From assembly GCA_902794035.1 (NCBI GenBank), contig CADBFN010000001.1, forward strand, positions 85,599-149,598: DNA of 64,000 nt. The letters run 5' to 3'. The position numbers were made by a program, and so were the translations under genes. Positions within the stretch are counted from its first letter, which is position 1. Every line of letters begins with the position of its first letter. This stretch comes from an uncultured bacterium. GTDB taxonomy: Bacteria; Cyanobacteriota; Vampirovibrionia; Gastranaerophilales; Gastranaerophilaceae. The notes below the pieces were generated by a model that was given only the letters and a program-made list of their open reading frames with translations, was not told the origin of the DNA and did not search any database. This document shows positions 36,313 to 47,222 of the stretch, in pieces.

Positions 36313-36945
36313 TTATATTTCATTTACCTTATGTACTATCTCTTTTATTGTCGAAAGTCCGTGATTTCTGACTTTTCCCACTTCTATTGTAACATTTTGT
36401 CTTTTTCCGTTACGAGATTTTCTAAGTTCTGACCCTTGTGGGTTTTTATCATTTATTACTTCAAAATGAACAACATTTTTAGCCTCTTTTGATTCTGTTT
36501 TATTTTGAAATTTACTATTTAACGAACTTCTTTGGTTTTCTTTCTCTTTTTTATTTTTATTCGGGAAAAGAACACTCATATTTTCATTCTCAATTGTATT
36601 TTTAACTTTATCCAAATCTACAATCGTACTTTTTGGCAAACCATTATTATAATCAGTTACAACATTTTCCTTTACGGCATCCGCAATCATTTCATGCTGA
36701 TTGAGTTTTGCTATTAAAGTTGTTTTATCAAGATCACAGGCAATTAAAAACCTTTCATTCCCTGCTTTTACTATCATCAAACTTTTTCTTGGATTTAGTG
36801 CCATAGATTCTTCGACACTGAGTATTTTAGAATTTTTACCGGATACAACACCACCCTGAACTTTTTTATATACCAAAAGAGCAAGACCAATTAACCCTGA
36901 CATTGCCAATGTATAAACCGTAAAACTAAGAATGTAATGTAACAT
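36313..36945 (-). CDS. fliO: FliO-like flagellar export accessory protein
   Basis: A 210-residue protein with one N-terminal transmembrane segment (about 3-25) and the FliO domain: LSVEESMALNPRKSLMIVKA then ERFLIACDLDKTTLIAKL. The rest is Lys/Asn-rich. Its place directly before fliP supports the call. FliO helps FliP assemble the export gate. A polar C-terminal tail of about 100 residues is longer than in many relatives. Confidence 0.85.
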   Translation of the reverse strand: MLHYILSFTVYTLAMSGLIGLALLVYKKVQGGVVSGKNSKILSVEESMALNPRKSLMIVKAGNERFLIACDLDKTTLIAKLNQHEMIADAVKENVVTDYNNGLPKSTIVDLDKVKNTIENENMSVLFPNKNKKEKENQRSSLNSKFQNKTESKEAKNVVHFEVINDKNPQGSELRKSRNGKRQNVTIEVGKVRNHGLSTIKEIVHKVNEI

Positions 36946-36969
36946 ATTTATCCCTCATTTAATTTTTTA

Positions 36970-38196
36970 TTATAAGTTTTCATCTTCCAGATCAAAATCG
37001 CTGTAATCAAAGTCTTCATCTTCTTCTCCACCTTGCGAAGAATTTTCTTCACCTTCAGCATTGCCATAATCGGCACCATTATTATATGACTCATTATTGT
37101 CGCCTTCCGGACCAAAATCATTTTCCTCTCCGGAATCGGTATTTTCTTCACCGGTACCAACAGCAGGTTGTCCTTTTGCAATAATATTATTAATTTTTAC
37201 ACCATATCTGTCATTTACTATTACCAAAGTTCCGCTTGCTATAGGTTTTCCCTCTACTTTCAATGTTACATTGTTATCGTAAAGGGATGTCAAATCTACA
37301 ACTAACCCATCTTCTATATTTTTCAAATCGCCAAGACTTATTTTAACGGCATCAAACTCCGCATTCATCTCAACTTCTATACTGTCCCATATATTGCGAG
37401 CAGCCATTTCTTCTCCTCCCGAATTATCTTCATCTTCTTGCGGTATAAGTAAATCCATATTTGGATTAAGGTTTATTTCTAATAATTCATCCTGAATTGA
37501 TAACGTCATTTTTTTGATATCACTGTTTTCAAACACTACAACATCATCTTGTTCAAGATTTTTAATATCATATAGAGAAAACTTTGTCTTTCCCATAATA
37601 ACTTTTGCGAAAATTTCACTTGACGGGAAATCTGTATTTCCGAATGTATTACCTGATGATTCTATTTTTTCAGGAGATAACAATGCCAGTGGTAAAGTTA
37701 CAATAATTTTTCCTGCTTCTTTCGCATCAGGCTCGATATTTTTTAAGATAAACGTCATATTAATCATATCGAAATTAGTTCTTTTTAAAAGTTTTGGATC
37801 AGGTTCATTCATTTTAGGCTTCAGCGCATCAAACATGAAACTGTTGAAAGCTGTAATGATTTTTGCTTCAAGTTCAGATATTTTATTTATATTGAATTTG
37901 TTTTTTGCTTTACCCAAAACTTTTTCAAGAATTATATCAATTGTTTTTTCTGTCAATCTGAAAAACATGTCGTGTTCTTCATCAATTTTAATTTTGGTAA
38001 CAAAACAAGATTCATTATTCAAAAGACAATTTATATTTTTGCTCAATCCGATAAATTCAATCTTAAAATTTTTAGTAAAAAAGTCATCACTTGCATCTTG
38101 CAATACGTCAGAAAACTCATTCATATACCAGCTATATTCTCTCAATAGCTCTTTTGTTGATATTGAATCTTCAATATTATTTGTATTGACTGCCAT
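36970..38196 (-). CDS. Flagellar C-ring protein with two SPOA domains (FliM/FliN fusion-like)
   Basis: A 408-residue protein. Residues about 10-170 resemble the FliM/FliY middle region; residues 192-252 (FAKVIMGKTKFSLYDIKNLE) and 270-338 (VEMNAEFDAVKISLGDLKN, VNDRYGVKINNI) are two SPOA/FliN-type domains. The last 60 residues (348-408) are almost only Glu, Asp, Asn, Gly and Ser. No FliM N-terminal EIDAL-type CheY-binding motif is seen. It leads the fliO-P-Q-R operon. It could serve as both FliM and FliN, or be a SctQ-like protein. Confidence 0.78.
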   Translation of the reverse strand: MAVNTNNIEDSISTKELLREYSWYMNEFSDVLQDASDDFFTKNFKIEFIGLSKNINCLLNNESCFVTKIKIDEEHDMFFRLTEKTIDIILEKVLGKAKNKFNINKISELEAKIITAFNSFMFDALKPKMNEPDPKLLKRTNFDMINMTFILKNIEPDAKEAGKIIVTLPLALLSPEKIESSGNTFGNTDFPSSEIFAKVIMGKTKFSLYDIKNLEQDDVVVFENSDIKKMTLSIQDELLEINLNPNMDLLIPQEDEDNSGGEEMAARNIWDSIEVEMNAEFDAVKISLGDLKNIEDGLVVDLTSLYDNNVTLKVEGKPIASGTLVIVNDRYGVKINNIIAKGQPAVGTGEENTDSGEENDFGPEGDNNESYNNGADYGNAEGEENSSQGGEEDEDFDYSDFDLEDENL

Positions 38197-38214
38197 ACTA
38201 CCTTTTAAGACTAC

Positions 38215-38257
38215 ACTTTTTCACCCGATTTCAATTTAATGAATTTTGTGAAAAAGT
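38215..38257. promoter_or_regulatory. 10-bp inverted repeat upstream of the flagellar operon
   Basis: ACTTTTTCAC (38215-38224) is repeated inverted as GTGAAAAAGT (38248-38257), just 20 bases upstream of the C-ring gene start. It may be an operator or a hairpin in the leader; the adjacent XRE-type regulator is a candidate binder. Confidence 0.4.
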
Positions 38258-38335
38258 CACATTCCTCCATCAAAATTGTAGCAGATTATTTAAAATTAGG
38301 AAAATTCGTAATATATCGCAACCTTTAGCATTGCA

Positions 38336-38605
38336 TTAAATATCAATAAATGTAAAATCCGATCCTAACTCATCTTCAAGCATTTTTGCAAAATCAGAGA
38401 ATTTAATTCCATTAGCTTCAGCTATTTTCCATGCTGTCGAAATTCGGCAGTCATAAATTCCTCTCTCCAATTTACTTAAAGTTCCTTTATCTATATCATA
38501 TTCCAATGCCAGTTTATTTAGAGAAATATTTTTATTTTCCCTTAATTTTCTTAAAATATTCCCTACGGCATTTTTTATAGTTAAAACTTTTGTATTGTGT
38601 TGCAT
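38336..38605 (-). CDS. XRE-family helix-turn-helix regulator
   Basis: An 89-residue single-domain DNA-binding protein. The HTH spans about 12-65: LRKLRENKNISLNKLALEYD followed by KGTLSKLERG. A short acidic tail follows. It sits between the flagellar operon and a divergent LuxR-type gene with 135 bp between the two start codons, so the gap may hold its operator. Possible targets are the neighbouring genes. Confidence 0.85.
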   Translation of the reverse strand: MQHNTKVLTIKNAVGNILRKLRENKNISLNKLALEYDIDKGTLSKLERGIYDCRISTAWKIAEANGIKFSDFAKMLEDELGSDFTFIDI

Positions 38606-38740
38606 ATTTTCATAATAATTGCTATAATTTGTTTAGTGTGGCGAATAATAAACATGCTTTACAAAGTACCCTAATACTTATTTAAGCAATTTAAAATAAT
38701 TTACAAACAATTATTTATATCTGTATCGGAGGATTATTTT

Positions 38741-38977
38741 ATGAACAAAGAAATTCTTGAAGGTAAATATGACAAACAATTTCTAATCTATTTATTGTCA
38801 GGTTATAATATTAAAGAAATCGCACAGAAATTGGAATTGAACACCGGAGCAATAAGAAACCTGACGAAACATTTATACAGTAAATTCGGTGCAGTTAATA
38901 AACCTTCATTAGCATATCAGGTTTTAAAACAAAAATTTATCAAACCTTCTGAACTGGTTGCGTATGTAAAACCTTAA
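38741..38977 (+). CDS. Small LuxR/GerE-type helix-turn-helix protein
   Basis: A 78-residue protein consisting only of an HTH. FLIYLLSGYNIKEIAQKLEL and GAIRNLTKHLYSKFGAVNK fit the GerE/LuxR DNA-binding fold, without receiver or ligand domain. CGGAGGA precedes the ATG. Its stop is one base from the convergent rnhB stop. A role in flagellar or envelope regulation is possible but not shown. Confidence 0.8.
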   Translation: MNKEILEGKYDKQFLIYLLSGYNIKEIAQKLELNTGAIRNLTKHLYSKFGAVNKPSLAYQVLKQKFIKPSELVAYVKP

Positions 38978-38978
38978 A

Positions 38979-39611
38979 TTAAAACAAAGTCAATTGCTTT
39001 TCAAAATGTTTTTTCAAAAATGAGGGGCGGTGATATTTACATAAGCCGTACTTGTCAATGGCATCAAGATGTTCTTTTGTCAGATAACCTGCATTATGCG
39101 CCCAACCATATTGTGGGAATTCTTTATCCAGTTTTTCCATATATCTGTCTCTTGTAACTTTTGCCAAAATACTTGCAGCCGCAATTGATGCGGATTTTCC
39201 ATCACCTTTTATTATAAATTGCTGAGGATAATTATAATTTTTAATTAATCTGTTGCCATCAATTATTGTAATAAAATCTTTTAAATTTGCCTGACAAATT
39301 ACATTTTCACAAGCCAATTTCATTGCTTTTAGAGAAGAATTTAAAATATTATTTTTTTCTATTTCTTCAACTTCCACGCAAACAGTAGAATTTACTGAAT
39401 TTTCACAAATCACATCATACAAATCTTCTCTTGCAGATTTTGATAATTTTTTAGAATCATTTAACCTGTCAAGTTTTTTCACCAAATCTGTGTTCACTTC
39501 CGGAAAATAAACACAGGAAGCAAAAACACCTCCTGCAGCAGGGCCTCTGCCTGCCTCATCAGTGCCAATAACAGTACCGAAATTTTTATCAAAGTTAAAC
39601 AGCTTGTTCAT
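38979..39611 (-). CDS. rnhB: Ribonuclease HII
   Basis: RNase HII removes ribonucleotides from DNA. The 210-residue protein has GTDEAGRGPAAGGVFASCVY (16-35) with the Asp-Glu metal pair, LNDSKKLS and IIDGN, plus KGDGKSASIAAASILAKVTRDR. The usual PLAGPV motif reads PAAGGV. The length is normal. Confidence 0.94.
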   Translation of the reverse strand: MNKLFNFDKNFGTVIGTDEAGRGPAAGGVFASCVYFPEVNTDLVKKLDRLNDSKKLSKSAREDLYDVICENSVNSTVCVEVEEIEKNNILNSSLKAMKLACENVICQANLKDFITIIDGNRLIKNYNYPQQFIIKGDGKSASIAAASILAKVTRDRYMEKLDKEFPQYGWAHNAGYLTKEHLDAIDKYGLCKYHRPSFLKKHFEKQLTLF

Positions 39612-39656
39612 TACTTTAATTCCATGAAAACATTATATAACAAACTTTTATTTTTC

Positions 39657-40391
39657 TTATTTAAGATGTTTTATTCTGTCATACCATTTATCAGAAGATT
39701 TTTTACCTAAATCTCTTTGCATAAAAACAGCATAATCAGGATAATCAATTCTTTCTCTTGCAAGTTCAGATATCGCAAATACCTGATTTGGATCATCTTT
39801 ATTCATTTTTGTAAATTTAAATTTTTTATAAAAATTTTCCGCCTCTTTATAAGCAACCAAAAACACCTCACTAAATCTGTCTTTTGAAGCTTTTAAGATT
39901 TTACCAAGAAGCACTTTTCCGATATTTTGTTTTTGATATTCCGGAGTTATCGCAAGAGAATCAATATATAACGTTTTATCATCTTTTAATACATAATTTA
40001 TATCTAAAACTCTTGCATAGATACCGCCAACAATTTTTCCCCGGCTATCTTTAACTAACAACACCGTAGAATCATCATCTTTAAATCGTTTTTTATATTC
40101 ATCTATTTCAGAATTAACATAATTACGATAAGTATGCTTATCTATATTTGGTTTACGGCATTTTTCCCAAAAGGGATGAGAGGAGGTATTGGCAAAAATA
40201 TCGAGGTAAAATTCTCCGATACTTTTATAAAAATCATTATCATAATCCTTTTTATAGTCAATTTCACTGCAATACAAACAACCTTTCTGAGTTTTTATTT
40301 TAAAAGGTTTTACAGGGCATCTTAATGATGAAAAATATATATTATTATTGTTATTATTTATTTTCATGCGATTAATAAAAAAATTAAACAT
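39657..40391 (-). CDS. GNAT-family acetyltransferase with N-terminal NNIYF motif
   Basis: A 244-residue protein. The GNAT core spans about 95-205; acetyl-CoA binding is by SLAITPEYQKQNIGKVLLGKIL. An alternative start is at 40367 (MKINNNNNNIYFSS), which would place the Asn-Asn-Ile-x-Phe motif at residues 8-12, as in other proteins of this window. No clear ribosome site precedes either start. The N-terminal 90 residues are not otherwise recognised. Substrate unknown. Confidence 0.75.
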   Translation of the reverse strand: MFNFFINRMKINNNNNNIYFSSLRCPVKPFKIKTQKGCLYCSEIDYKKDYDNDFYKSIGEFYLDIFANTSSHPFWEKCRKPNIDKHTYRNYVNSEIDEYKKRFKDDDSTVLLVKDSRGKIVGGIYARVLDINYVLKDDKTLYIDSLAITPEYQKQNIGKVLLGKILKASKDRFSEVFLVAYKEAENFYKKFKFTKMNKDDPNQVFAISELARERIDYPDYAVFMQRDLGKKSSDKWYDRIKHLK

Positions 40392-40435
40392 GTAATTTTT
40401 TGCTAAATTTTACAAACTTATGATATACTAAACAT

Positions 40436-41707
40436 ATGGAAAAGAAAATTAAAATCGGGTTAATTGGTTTAGGAACTGTTGGAAGCGGAGTTTACAAAGT
40501 ATTACAAAACTTTGACAACATTGAAATTGTAAAAATAGCAGTTCATAATAAGAAGAAAAAAAGAAACATAGAAGGTTTAGACGAAAGCATAATAACCGAT
40601 AATGCTTATGAAGTAGTTAATGATCCTGAAGTTCAGATTGTAGCCGAACTTATAGGAGGAACTGAACCTGCATTTGATTTAATAAAAACTGCAATTAAAA
40701 ACGGTAAACACATTGTTACCGCAAATAAAGAGCTTCTTGCAAAACATGGGGAAGAGCTTTTTAATTACGCACAGGACAATAATAAAGTTATTCTTTATGA
40801 AGCCGCAATTGCAGGAGGGATTCCGTTAATCATGCCTGTGAAAACAATCCTTGCAGGAAACAAAATTAATAAAATTAAGGCAATTCTGAACGGGACAACA
40901 AATTATATATTAACCAAAATGGATGTTCAGGGAGCATCATATAATGAAGTTTTGGCAGAAGCACAGGATTTGGGCTATGCAGAAACAAATCCGACAGGGG
41001 ATGTTGAAGGTTTTGATGCGGCATATAAGATTACAACTTTGGCCACCATTGCTTTTGGCAAAAGAATAAAATTTGAAAATGTATATAGAGAAGGCATAAC
41101 AAAAATTCGCCCTGAAGATATGAAAGCTGCAAATGAAATGGGTTATAAAATTAAATTGATTGCCTCCGCAGAACTTGATAATGAAGGCAAAGCAGATGTA
41201 AGAGTTCACCCTATGCTTGTTCCAAAGTATAAAACACTTGCTCATATAGATTATGTAACCAATGCAGTAACATTAAGCGGAAATCCTGTAGGGGAAATCA
41301 CATTATCAGGACCGGGAGCAGGCGAATTTCCAACAGCAAGTTCTGTTGTAGGCGATATTTTGGCGATTGTATCAGAACTTGGAAAAACTGATTACATACT
41401 GCCTATGATGAGATGCAATCACAACGAAAATGCTCAGATGATTGACATTTCACAAACACAAAATAAATACTACATATCAATTTGTGCAAATAATAAAACA
41501 GGTGTTATCGGCAAAATCGGTACTGCCTGCGGAGAACATAACATAAGTTTGGCAAGTATCGTTCAAAAAGAAGTAAAAGATAATTGTGCTGATATTACCG
41601 TCATTACTGAAATTTGTAAAGAAAAGGATATGCTTGAAGTTATAGAAACTCTGAAAAATGATGAGAACATTCTGAATGTAAACAGCATGATAAGAGTTCA
41701 GGTATAA
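40436..41707 (+). CDS. hom: Homoserine dehydrogenase
   Basis: Makes homoserine from aspartate semialdehyde, on the way to threonine and methionine. A 423-residue protein with NAD(P) site GLIGLGTVGSGVYKVL (8-23), catalytic region ANKELLAKHG and GGIPLIMPVK, NGTTNYILTKM, and DVEGFDAAYKITTLA. A C-terminal ACT domain (about 348-423) gives allosteric control. Monofunctional; no aspartokinase is fused. Confidence 0.95.
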   Translation: MEKKIKIGLIGLGTVGSGVYKVLQNFDNIEIVKIAVHNKKKKRNIEGLDESIITDNAYEVVNDPEVQIVAELIGGTEPAFDLIKTAIKNGKHIVTANKELLAKHGEELFNYAQDNNKVILYEAAIAGGIPLIMPVKTILAGNKINKIKAILNGTTNYILTKMDVQGASYNEVLAEAQDLGYAETNPTGDVEGFDAAYKITTLATIAFGKRIKFENVYREGITKIRPEDMKAANEMGYKIKLIASAELDNEGKADVRVHPMLVPKYKTLAHIDYVTNAVTLSGNPVGEITLSGPGAGEFPTASSVVGDILAIVSELGKTDYILPMMRCNHNENAQMIDISQTQNKYYISICANNKTGVIGKIGTACGEHNISLASIVQKEVKDNCADITVITEICKEKDMLEVIETLKNDENILNVNSMIRVQV

Positions 41708-41718
41708 TTATTCAATAA

Positions 41719-42855
41719 TTAGCATATTGTATAAACTTTTCTGTAATACAAAATACTGCCTAAAATTGTCAAAGTAATATTTGGTATCCATGCAGCAAGA
41801 AGCGGCGGTATCGTTCCTGCTCCGCCCATAGAAATTGACAATGCTCTCAATACATAAAACGCAAATATAATTAAAATTGTGAATAAAAACCCTCTGTTAT
41901 ATCTGACCCTAGGTGGTGTAATCGCAAGCGGAACCCCAAGTAATACAAAAACAATTGTCGCAACAGGTAATGCTATTTTGTCATATAACTGAACCGTATA
42001 TGCCCGTCTTTCCTCATCAGGAATATCGGAGCGTTTAAGATATTTTGACAAATTGGCAAAATTCATTTCGCCTGCCAAATTATTATTCATACTTGACGAT
42101 AAATCCAAACCAAATTGCACTGTAGAAGTATCAAACAATGTAGTATTAAGCACCTGACCATTGTGATCTATAGTATAAATTGCACCTTTATCAAACACCC
42201 ATCCTTCTGTTGAAGTTTTACCCTCTCTTGCCTGTAAAACCTGAATAGTATCAGGCTTTGAATTATCAAGAACAGTTACATTATATAAAACTTTATTTTT
42301 ACTTTTTCCGACATAAAATAATCTTCTCAAATAAGAATTACTGCCTAATTCTTTAAATACAAAGTTTTCTTTTCCGTCAGGGATATTTTTTTGTCCCAAT
42401 GACCATAATGCCAAATCTTTTGATGTTTTTGTCATTACAGGGGCAACACTTTCATTAATAACAAATGTCGCTAAAGCCATTACGATAGAAAATATAAATA
42501 TTGGCTTTGCTATTCTGTTAAGACTAATCCCGCATGAACGCATAACAGTAATTTCTGATGAGAGACTTAATCTGTTTAAAACCATTACCGTTGATAACAA
42601 AACACCCATTGGTATTGATAATACAATAACCGCAGGTAAGTTTAACAAAACCATTATAAATGCAACTTTAAACGGAACACCAAATTGTGAAATCTGTTTA
42701 ATCAAAGTTATAAAAGTATCAGATGCAAAAATAATACTTGTAAAAACAAAAACTCCCATCAAAAACATAATAATAATTTGCTTCAACAGGTACTTATCAA
42801 GCACTTTTACAGAATAATATTTTTCTTTCAGATATTTCAAAATCTTCGTAATCAT
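41719..42855 (-). CDS. LptF/LptG-family (YjgP/YjgQ) permease
   Basis: A 378-residue inner-membrane protein of the LPS-export permease family: helices near 15-45, 60-90, 100-125 at the N-terminus, a periplasmic beta region (150-270), and three more helices at the end. KYLLKQIIIMFLMGVFVF and LPAVIVLSIPMGVLLSTVMV are typical. It points to LPS or a related outer-membrane lipid. The other subunit, LptB or LptC is not in the window. Confidence 0.88.
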   Translation of the reverse strand: MITKILKYLKEKYYSVKVLDKYLLKQIIIMFLMGVFVFTSIIFASDTFITLIKQISQFGVPFKVAFIMVLLNLPAVIVLSIPMGVLLSTVMVLNRLSLSSEITVMRSCGISLNRIAKPIFIFSIVMALATFVINESVAPVMTKTSKDLALWSLGQKNIPDGKENFVFKELGSNSYLRRLFYVGKSKNKVLYNVTVLDNSKPDTIQVLQAREGKTSTEGWVFDKGAIYTIDHNGQVLNTTLFDTSTVQFGLDLSSSMNNNLAGEMNFANLSKYLKRSDIPDEERRAYTVQLYDKIALPVATIVFVLLGVPLAITPPRVRYNRGFLFTILIIFAFYVLRALSISMGGAGTIPPLLAAWIPNITLTILGSILYYRKVYTIC

Positions 42856-42913
42856 AAGTTAATTTTAATCTAAAAAAATAATTTTGTAAAATTTCTGTTT
42901 TGTAATAATATGA

Positions 42914-44377
<1,464 letters not shown>

Positions 44378-44425
44378 AAAATTTTATTACTTTGGGCATT
44401 TATCTGACCTAATTTGTATTACATA

Positions 44426-44445
44426 GTCGGCATTGCTATGCCGAC
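44426..44445. repeat. GTCGGCAT palindrome, copy 2
   Basis: GTCGGCAT (44426-44433) and ATGCCGAC (44438-44445) with a four-base loop, followed by CTAC. Same family as copies at 3658 and 50446. Adjacent 44480-44520 holds a diverged arm of the 3781-3940 element (CGCTGCGCTCAGAATGA). Confidence 0.7.
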
Positions 44446-44556
44446 CTACTGCTGAAATAATACAAAACATACCAAAAATTTTAAGATTCTGAAACAGCGA
44501 CTCGCTGCGCTCAGAATGAGCGAACTTATATATTTTTATAGTCATATAAACATATA

Positions 44557-47187
44557 TTAACGCAAATCTTTCATCTCTATTTTTAAGCCATTTTTTCTGC
44601 CAAAATAACCTAATACAGAAACTCTGAAAATTGAAACTTTGTCTGTTGCAGCAGCAGAAATTTCAGGGACTAATTTAAGCTTATCCTGATATTGTTGTGC
44701 TGTATGCTCAGGTTTAAAGACTAAACTATAAATCAGGTTAAGAGGAATTTTAAATATTTTGATACCTTTAGCCCAGGTTTTATTGCGCTTACCGTATATT
44801 CTCAAATTTGTTGCCTGAGAACAAGAATCATAATTCCCTTCGAAATACAACCCGATCCAGTCACTTTTTGCAAACATACGCAAATCTTTTAAAACATCAT
44901 TATCCAGATTAAATGAACCATATATATTTGCACTCAAATCACGTTTTTTAGAGAAATCTAAATTAATAATTTTCGAAAGAGTATATTTGTATCGATTATC
45001 AATTTTCTTATTTTTGTCACCCAAATAAAATTCCTGTTGCGCAAGTTTAGGCATATAACCATCACTTATTGCAAAAGTTGCAGAAGCCTTTATATCATTA
45101 AATTTATCTTTTGATATTACATGTAATGTTGCAAAAGCATCACCTGTAAACTGATCAGGCAATTTGAAGAAATTGGTAACAACAATATTTGAGTCAATAT
45201 CAGATGCAAAAAACTGAATATTTGAAGAATGATTTTTCAAATTATAAAAACCTTTCGCACTTAATAACCCGTTTGCATAATCGGCCTTCGGCATAACAAA
45301 ATCTGCAATATCATCCTTCAATGATCCCTGAATATTAACATTTCTTACATCAAATTTATTTCCATATAACCTGTCAACAACAACATTACCATGCTCAACA
45401 GTATATTTTATACGTTTTTTATGTGTTTTTTTAGGCTTTGCTTTTCCGGTTTTGAAAGATGCAGGAATACTTTCTATCTTACCCTTTTGCAGGAAAAATT
45501 CTTTTAATCTTATATCTACATCCTGAACTAAAATGTCATTACTTATTCTGTTTGAAACACTTGCTTTAATATTTATCGGAGACGAATAAAAGGTTCCGTC
45601 TGCTTTGAATTTCGTTGCATCTTCATCTGATGTTATATTTGCCTCTTTAAGATAAAGAAAATCTTTGTGCGAAATATCGTATAAGTTTATATAACCAATA
45701 GCAGTATCAGAGAAGATACCAAATTTCATATCCGCATCAAATGAGCCATTTTCAACATAATTTCTTATAAAAGATTTTATATAATTTACTGAAACTTTTC
45801 CATTTGTTTTTATGCTTAAATCAGATAATTTGTAATGCCCGTTTACCTTTTCAAAATTCCCGTCACCATACAAAATTTTAGATTTTTTACCTGTTTCACC
45901 TATAGAATAATCCCAGCTCTCGACTTTTATAGGGTCACCATGTTTTGCAGTATGCATAGAAAGAATACGGTTTTTATCAGTATTATCAAGATTACCCCAC
46001 TGACTTTCTATATTGTTATTTTTATTTACCTCCAAAGTATAATATACATCTGTTTTTTCATTATGCGTATGATATTTTACAGTTGCAGGAGCCGAACCTT
46101 TTACAGTCACAGCAGGATAATAAACCTGAGCAAACTTGTTTGTAAGAACAGAATATACATCACCCCAGACATGCAAATTTTTTGTCAGTAGGCCGCTTAG
46201 ATAAAAATTAGTTTCAACAGGGCCGGTACCGAATGTACCTTTAGCATTTGCGCTGATTTCTCTGCCTTCAAATTTAAATACTGTTTTTGGGAATGAAACA
46301 GGAATCTTAAAGTTAGAAAACTTTGCAGCTAAATCATATGTTGTACAACTACCTGTCATACCGTCTTTATTAGCAAATAAATCAATATCTATTACACCTT
46401 TAAAGTCTGAAAAATTCTCTATAAAATTACGTTTTTTAGGATGTTTTATTTTATAAATATGCAAAAATGTTTTTTCAAGTTCCGCAACAGGTAATTTGTT
46501 ACCCTTAATCCACATGCCTGTACTGTCACCTGACAAGAACAACTGAGAAAATCCGGTTTTAACAGAAAAACTGTCAAATCCCAATCTGTCTTTAAAAACA
46601 ATAACTCCGGCACTACCCAGTACAATCGGTCCTTTTGTATATGGACTATAAATTTTTGCCAAAAGCTTAGTTATGATTTTATCACCATATTTATTAGAAT
46701 TTATATTTTCAATTTCCGTATAAGCACTATCATTATACTTTATGTATGCTTTTTTGATATTTATTTGCGGGTAAAAACTTAAATCTAAATAATTTGAATC
46801 TGATTTCTTTTCAATTTTAATATATTTTTTCAATAAACCAACATTGGCATAAATATAATCAGCATCAAATTTTCCATGTTTTAGATTAAAAATATTCGCA
46901 CTGTATTTCAAATTATCGGCATGGAACAAATCCCCATCATTTCTCGGAATTATATATATACCCCTGACAGAAATATCAAACCCCAGATTCGGGTGAGTTT
47001 TTACTTCAAGATTTTTAATAGAAACCGGCGCATTGACTTTTTTTGACAAAAAATCTTCAAGTTTTGAAACATTATCAACAGAAGATAAAACTACAGGTAA
47101 AGTGAAAACAAAAAACGCATAAGCACCTAATGTGAATATTACTGTTAATGATATAAAAAGTTTTAAAAATTCTTTTAAAAATTTCAT
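44557..47187 (-). CDS. AsmA/TamB-like envelope protein
   Basis: An 876-residue protein with one N-terminal membrane anchor (about 8-32) and a long beta-rich body. KVNAPVSIKNLEVKTHPNLG (51-70) is the AsmA N-terminal signature. Similar proteins form grooves that carry phospholipids between membranes. No coiled coil. The C-terminal region lacks a clear TamB DUF490 end. It is divergent from no close gene; the sugar permease ends 36 bases away. Confidence 0.8.
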   Translation of the reverse strand: MKFLKEFLKLFISLTVIFTLGAYAFFVFTLPVVLSSVDNVSKLEDFLSKKVNAPVSIKNLEVKTHPNLGFDISVRGIYIIPRNDGDLFHADNLKYSANIFNLKHGKFDADYIYANVGLLKKYIKIEKKSDSNYLDLSFYPQINIKKAYIKYNDSAYTEIENINSNKYGDKIITKLLAKIYSPYTKGPIVLGSAGVIVFKDRLGFDSFSVKTGFSQLFLSGDSTGMWIKGNKLPVAELEKTFLHIYKIKHPKKRNFIENFSDFKGVIDIDLFANKDGMTGSCTTYDLAAKFSNFKIPVSFPKTVFKFEGREISANAKGTFGTGPVETNFYLSGLLTKNLHVWGDVYSVLTNKFAQVYYPAVTVKGSAPATVKYHTHNEKTDVYYTLEVNKNNNIESQWGNLDNTDKNRILSMHTAKHGDPIKVESWDYSIGETGKKSKILYGDGNFEKVNGHYKLSDLSIKTNGKVSVNYIKSFIRNYVENGSFDADMKFGIFSDTAIGYINLYDISHKDFLYLKEANITSDEDATKFKADGTFYSSPINIKASVSNRISNDILVQDVDIRLKEFFLQKGKIESIPASFKTGKAKPKKTHKKRIKYTVEHGNVVVDRLYGNKFDVRNVNIQGSLKDDIADFVMPKADYANGLLSAKGFYNLKNHSSNIQFFASDIDSNIVVTNFFKLPDQFTGDAFATLHVISKDKFNDIKASATFAISDGYMPKLAQQEFYLGDKNKKIDNRYKYTLSKIINLDFSKKRDLSANIYGSFNLDNDVLKDLRMFAKSDWIGLYFEGNYDSCSQATNLRIYGKRNKTWAKGIKIFKIPLNLIYSLVFKPEHTAQQYQDKLKLVPEISAAATDKVSIFRVSVLGYFGRKNGLKIEMKDLR

Positions 47188-47222
47188 ATAAATATTTTAG
47201 CATACAAAAGAATAATTATAAA

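Noticed and set aside
36948-37181. 77-residue minus-strand frame rich in Lys and Met
   Set aside because: It overlaps the acidic tail of the C-ring gene in another frame; its composition is a shadow of the Glu/Asp codons.
45835-46191. 118-residue plus-strand frame inside the AsmA-like gene
   Set aside because: It is fully antisense to a long, well-supported coding region and has no ribosome site.
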